A stretch of DNA of 64,000 bases from Macrobrachium rosenbergii (lineage: Eukaryota > Arthropoda > Malacostraca > Decapoda > Palaemonidae). Where the stretch lies: the NCBI RefSeq assembly GCF_040412425.1, contig NC_089744.1:22694001-22758000 (forward strand), given 5' to 3'. Position numbers and translations under genes: made by a program. The notes under the pieces were generated by a model that worked only from the letters and a program-made list of their open reading frames with translations, was not told the DNA's origin and did not search any database. Positions 60,139 to 64,000 of this stretch are shown piece after piece (positions within the stretch are counted from its first letter, which is position 1; every line of letters starts with the position of its first letter).

Positions 60139-62825
60139 TGTGGTTATCTTTAAAAAAAAAAAAAAAGTGTCATTCAGACTTTTCAGTAACAATAGTTCCA
60201 GTCTTTAGGATTTGTCTCAGTAACTCGTGTCACACTTACTTCAGAGATCCTCATATATTGTGATTTTCTCAACTTCTCCTGTTTTACGATATGTTTTTGT
60301 CATTTTCTATAAATGGTTCAAAAGTCTTTGGGTTTTGGGAAAGCCGTGCATTTATGATACAGGTACATACTGGTAATCAGAATTTATAATTATTTTCAGC
60401 AATGTGTCTCTTTTTATGATGTATCATTATATTGTACTGTATTCTTTTTGTACATGTTTGGAAGATCTTTCCATTTTTTGCATTTGTGCAACTCTTACCA
60501 TCATTTAGGAAAGGTTTGAGCTATGAGCAAAGACCTTTTTATTAAGTAACGTTGTACAACTGCAAGGGTCTTCCTTCTCTCTTCATAGATTACCATCTCC
60601 TATTATACTGTAAATCTCTTTTTATCTTTTATACAAATACGTTTTGCTGCTTCTCATATAAGGTTGTTTGAAAGAGAAAGTGGGAAATTGAAATGTTGAA
60701 GGAGATTTAAGGCTAATTCTTAATTTTTTTTTAAAGCAAAGGAGTACTTGATAACACAGTAGCCCCTTTCAATTGTATTTTTCAATTACTGTAGTCCGTA
60801 GGCATTATCTACTGTTGAACAAAGCTTGGTGCCAGTTCCTTGCTCTAGGGCAAGAAGACTTGATACTGCTCTAGGGAAAATGAATGTGAATACTTACTGG
60901 CTGCAGCCCCTCTCTTTTGTGACAGCTTTTTGTTTTGATTATGTTTCTCACTATAAAATACGCAGTTCAATACAAAAAAGTAGAGTTTGTTTGCTTGATT
61001 TCTTTGGTGAGCAAGGTCATAAATTCCTTTTTCTATCTCCAATGCAATAAGTTTACTTGTAAATATCTTGAAATGCAACTGGAACAGAGTAAAGACTGTA
61101 ATACATTAAGTATCACAAAAGATTAATATTTATATCCAAGAAAAATGTGATGGTTAGTATACATGAATGCTTCTTGTATGAACTAAGTAGTGTTAGAGTC
61201 GTCGACAGCATTCTTTTTACAGTTAATTTTTTAGTATTAATAGATGCTCTCTAAGACTAAATTTACAGAATTTTCTAAAAAGGAAGGCTTGGGACCTGTG
61301 ACCTGTCTTGACTTGCATTTTGGAGTGATTTATAGACAAAGTTATTCATTCACTTGGTTATTCTACATTGTACTTACAAAGGGTTCGTTCATTGAGAGAG
61401 AATTTATCAGAGTTCTGAGATGATTGTTGAACGAGACTTGACAAAGGGGGTGTTGTAACAAATGCTGCTTTCAGTCGTTTGCTGAGTTCCCATCTCTGAA
61501 TGATAGGAAGCAAAACAGAATTTTATACGGTTATTAGTGATGGCAATTCAGTGGAACTCATGTGGTTTGTTTCGGTGAGCTGATAAAGAGATGCCTTCAA
61601 GATAATGAGATGAATATATGCATGACTTAGTGTTGTAGTGTAATAATTTTTTTTTTATCACAGTAGTATGTATATTGCAATGAATTATTGTCATGCACAT
61701 GCTATGTTTATGATTTTAAAGACACCATTGTCATGGTCAGAAGTGCATTTAAGAATTAACCAGTGTTTTGTATTTCAGTATTATTTTCCTGTTTTCTTAC
61801 ATGTTTTCATAAATACCTTGATGTCCAAATTCTAAATATCTGTAGATGGTCAACTTGAGCAGCCTTGACAGTACACTACTAGTGTTACGAAACTTGATGT
61901 GAATACACGAGCAGAATATAGATTTGCCTGGTTGTGTAAGAGAGGAGGCCTGGCATGGGTGTAGCAAAGTACTTTGTTGTAAAGCTGCTGTTATTTTTAT
62001 TTCTTTTATGGTTATCATCATTACAACTGTACTGGTACTAGTATTGTCTCCATATGACCTATTATGTGAGAGGCTGTGGCTTTTGTGTCAGTACCTTGGG
62101 CATTTAAAGTAAGGGAGGAGAGATTTGTAGTGTATGTAGTAAGTTGTGTAGACTAATATTTGAATCATCAATTGGGAAATGCTTCTCTGGTCCCCATTTT
62201 TTTCTGTTTTTTGTTCCAGTTTTTGATATGAGGCCAGTGAGCTATAAAGAAAAAAAAAAGTACAGTACTGTAGTATGTGTAAGGTTAGCGTTTAAAGAAT
62301 GTTTGATTTGAACCAAAGAGATGCAATAGCCAAAGTCTTTATTGTTGTGTAGATGCCTGTGGCCATGCCTTGCCTCCTTCAGTCCTATACTCCTCCTTAT
62401 CCACCCTCTTTCAATTGTACAGTATTTTGTTGCGCGCGAAGTCTTTCTGTGCAGACTCTTTATTAAGAAGTGTGAGAAAGATGTCTGAATCTAATCACAC
62501 CAATCCAGCAAAGTTCTATTCTAGAGAATATTGTCCGTAAAATAGTAATTGGTACACGCCAAGCTTTAGATGTACCCAATATGTGTGCAATGTTGATATG
62601 TAGCAATACCAGTTAACGTTTTCCTGTTGTTAATATTTTGTAATGATCAGTTTCTGCAGTCCAGAAAGTGGTCCTTATGGAAAATGTTTGCAGGATTGAA
62701 ATTGCTGGTCCAGTTACATACATGTAGTGTAAGATAATGACCGTAGATTAGTCTAGATTCTATAATGATCGTTTCATTCAGACATCTTTTGACATATTTG
62801 CAAATTTTATTGTTATGTCATTTTC

Positions 62826-62831
62826 AATAAA
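62826..62831 (+). terminator. Candidate poly(A) signal AATAAA
   Basis: TTTTCAATAAAGATTTTCTT is a typical arthropod 3' end context with T-rich sequence just downstream. No upstream coding exon could be linked to it within the window. Confidence 0.3.
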
Positions 62832-64000
62832 GATTTTCTTGTATTTCTTACTGAATTTTTTTAATCACCTTGGGGATGTGTTATATTATAGGAAGGAACA
62901 ATGACACGGTGTATCAAGAAAAAATTAATTCGTACATTAATTCAGTTGGTGGCAGTAAGCATTTGTCATACGTGGTCCAATTCATGAATGCGGAGAATGC
63001 CGGTAAACTTTTAAACATACTTATGTGAAATGTCCAAGCTTCAGTTAACTGAGAATGTCATATTTTGGATATAAGTCAAATATGGAAGTTTGCCAGAATC
63101 CTCATCATTATAGATTTTTCCCAGTTATGGTACTTATAATATAGAGTGTAATTTTTAGTGTGGAAGACAAGTCCTTCAAGCCAGACTCGTGAGAATTAAG
63201 TAGTACAACTTTGTTGTCTGGTTAAACTTACCCAACAATAATGAGGATAAGCAGAGGTATCATTTCCCACGGATGATGTTAAACTTTGCAAAAGGAAAGG
63301 CAAGACCTAGGACTGCCAACACCTCTAGCAATATGTTGTGAATGGTGGTATGTGGGAAAATCTGAATCAAAAGGATAGTTAGAACTATGAAATATCTTGC
63401 ATAACATGCACAATTTCCATTGATTTATGAACATGGTATGAATAATTGTACTTGTTTTTCTTTTCTTTCTTTCTTTAAAAGTTTAGCTGTAAACCCTTAT
63501 GGAGAGAGTAAACAGACCATGAACCCAAGGGCTTCCAATGGGAAATCAATACAGAGAGAGAGAGAGAGAAAGGCAAGTTATAGGAAAAGGTGATAAACCG
63601 ATGAATATGATGGAATAGCAAATAAAACCGATACACCTGAAATTCAGGAGAAGTCAGCAGGAAACAGGAATGAATTTGCTCCTTGCTTAAACATTGGGAG
63701 ATCGGAGGATTCTATAACAGCACTTGGCAAACAGTTCCACATTTAGTTGTAACCAAGATAAAACTCTAAGCAAAAGTGTTATTTCGTTAGTTCACATCTC
63801 TCTGCCACATTCTTTATAAGTATGCAGATTTGAGTGACATTTCCTAGATATATATATTCTGATGATCAATATTTAATAATAGTACTGTATTGCAAGGACT
63901 GTCCGGTACTTCCATCCCACTCTATGATACAAATTCATCATTTTATGATCTGTTGATTCTGTCCATAAGGGGTTTCAGCTGAAGCTCTAAAGAAAGAAAA

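Larger units (their letters stand above)
50565..64000. other. Noncoding DNA to the window end, no gene recognised
   Basis: AT-rich, with an AAT run at 51057-51079 and an ATT run at 51102-51120. There is a slightly GC-richer patch at 52060-52400 without a recognised protein, several A/T homopolymers (57763-57778, 58268-58282) and a GA run at 63553-63570. No splice-consistent exon set and no domain could be supported on either strand. Confidence 0.45.

Overview
The window is from a large, AT-rich, repeat-dense eukaryotic genome and contains one recognisable host gene: the 3' two thirds of a CREB-regulated transcription coactivator (CRTC/TORC), on the + strand. Eleven exons can be placed between 3503 and 32440. 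Their splice sites are canonical GT-AG and their phases agree from end to end. Landmarks are an RPKS motif, a TGSLPDLT motif, an Asn-Leu-Ala-Asn-Leu segment, a LNQQFEQCNM segment, a long Gln/His/Ser/Pro-rich region, a VVLTMP strand, and an acidic C-terminal activation domain ending in TEESFRRDH. All match known CRTC architecture. The N-terminal CREB-binding coiled coil, the start codon and the promoter must lie upstream of base 1. The organism is probably an arthropod, and I favour a malacostracan (decapod-like) crustacean. This rests on the CRTC sequence, the very long TC/AC and ATT microsatellites, the multi-kb introns, and the mix of LINE, pogo/Tigger-like and piggyBac-like debris; it is an inference, not proof.

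Layout. 1-3502: intron with two MITE families and a small minisatellite. 3503-7579: three CRTC exons; the second intron holds a LINE remnant interrupted by a roughly 1.1 kb insertion. 7580-22568: a 15 kb intron with an AC/TC microsatellite, an ATT microsatellite, a LINE tail, two TTAA-flanked piggyBac-like elements in opposite orientation (12161-14356 and 16038-19411) packed with roughly 380 bp satellite monomers, a retrotransposon RNase H fragment and a second eroded LINE-like stretch. 22569-24941: a tandemly duplicated CRTC exon pair, separated by a 2.1 kb intron containing a near-perfect hairpin. 27130-32440: six more CRTC exons, the stop codon, and a possible CAG/TAG (NAGNAG) tandem acceptor at the last exon. 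32441-64000: 3' UTR and/or intergenic DNA without a recognisable host gene. It holds a LINE reverse transcriptase remnant, a decayed pogo/Tigger transposase, a 283 bp MITE, a tRNA-derived SINE head, microsatellites and several candidate poly(A) signals.

The main observation is the duplicated 38/37-codon exon. The copies are nearly identical in protein but differ mostly at silent positions, so both look functional. They sit within a run of seven phase 0-0 exons that could be swapped or skipped without breaking the frame. The second is the pair of satellite-loaded, TTAA-flanked elements that make a large inverted repeat inside a CRTC intron.
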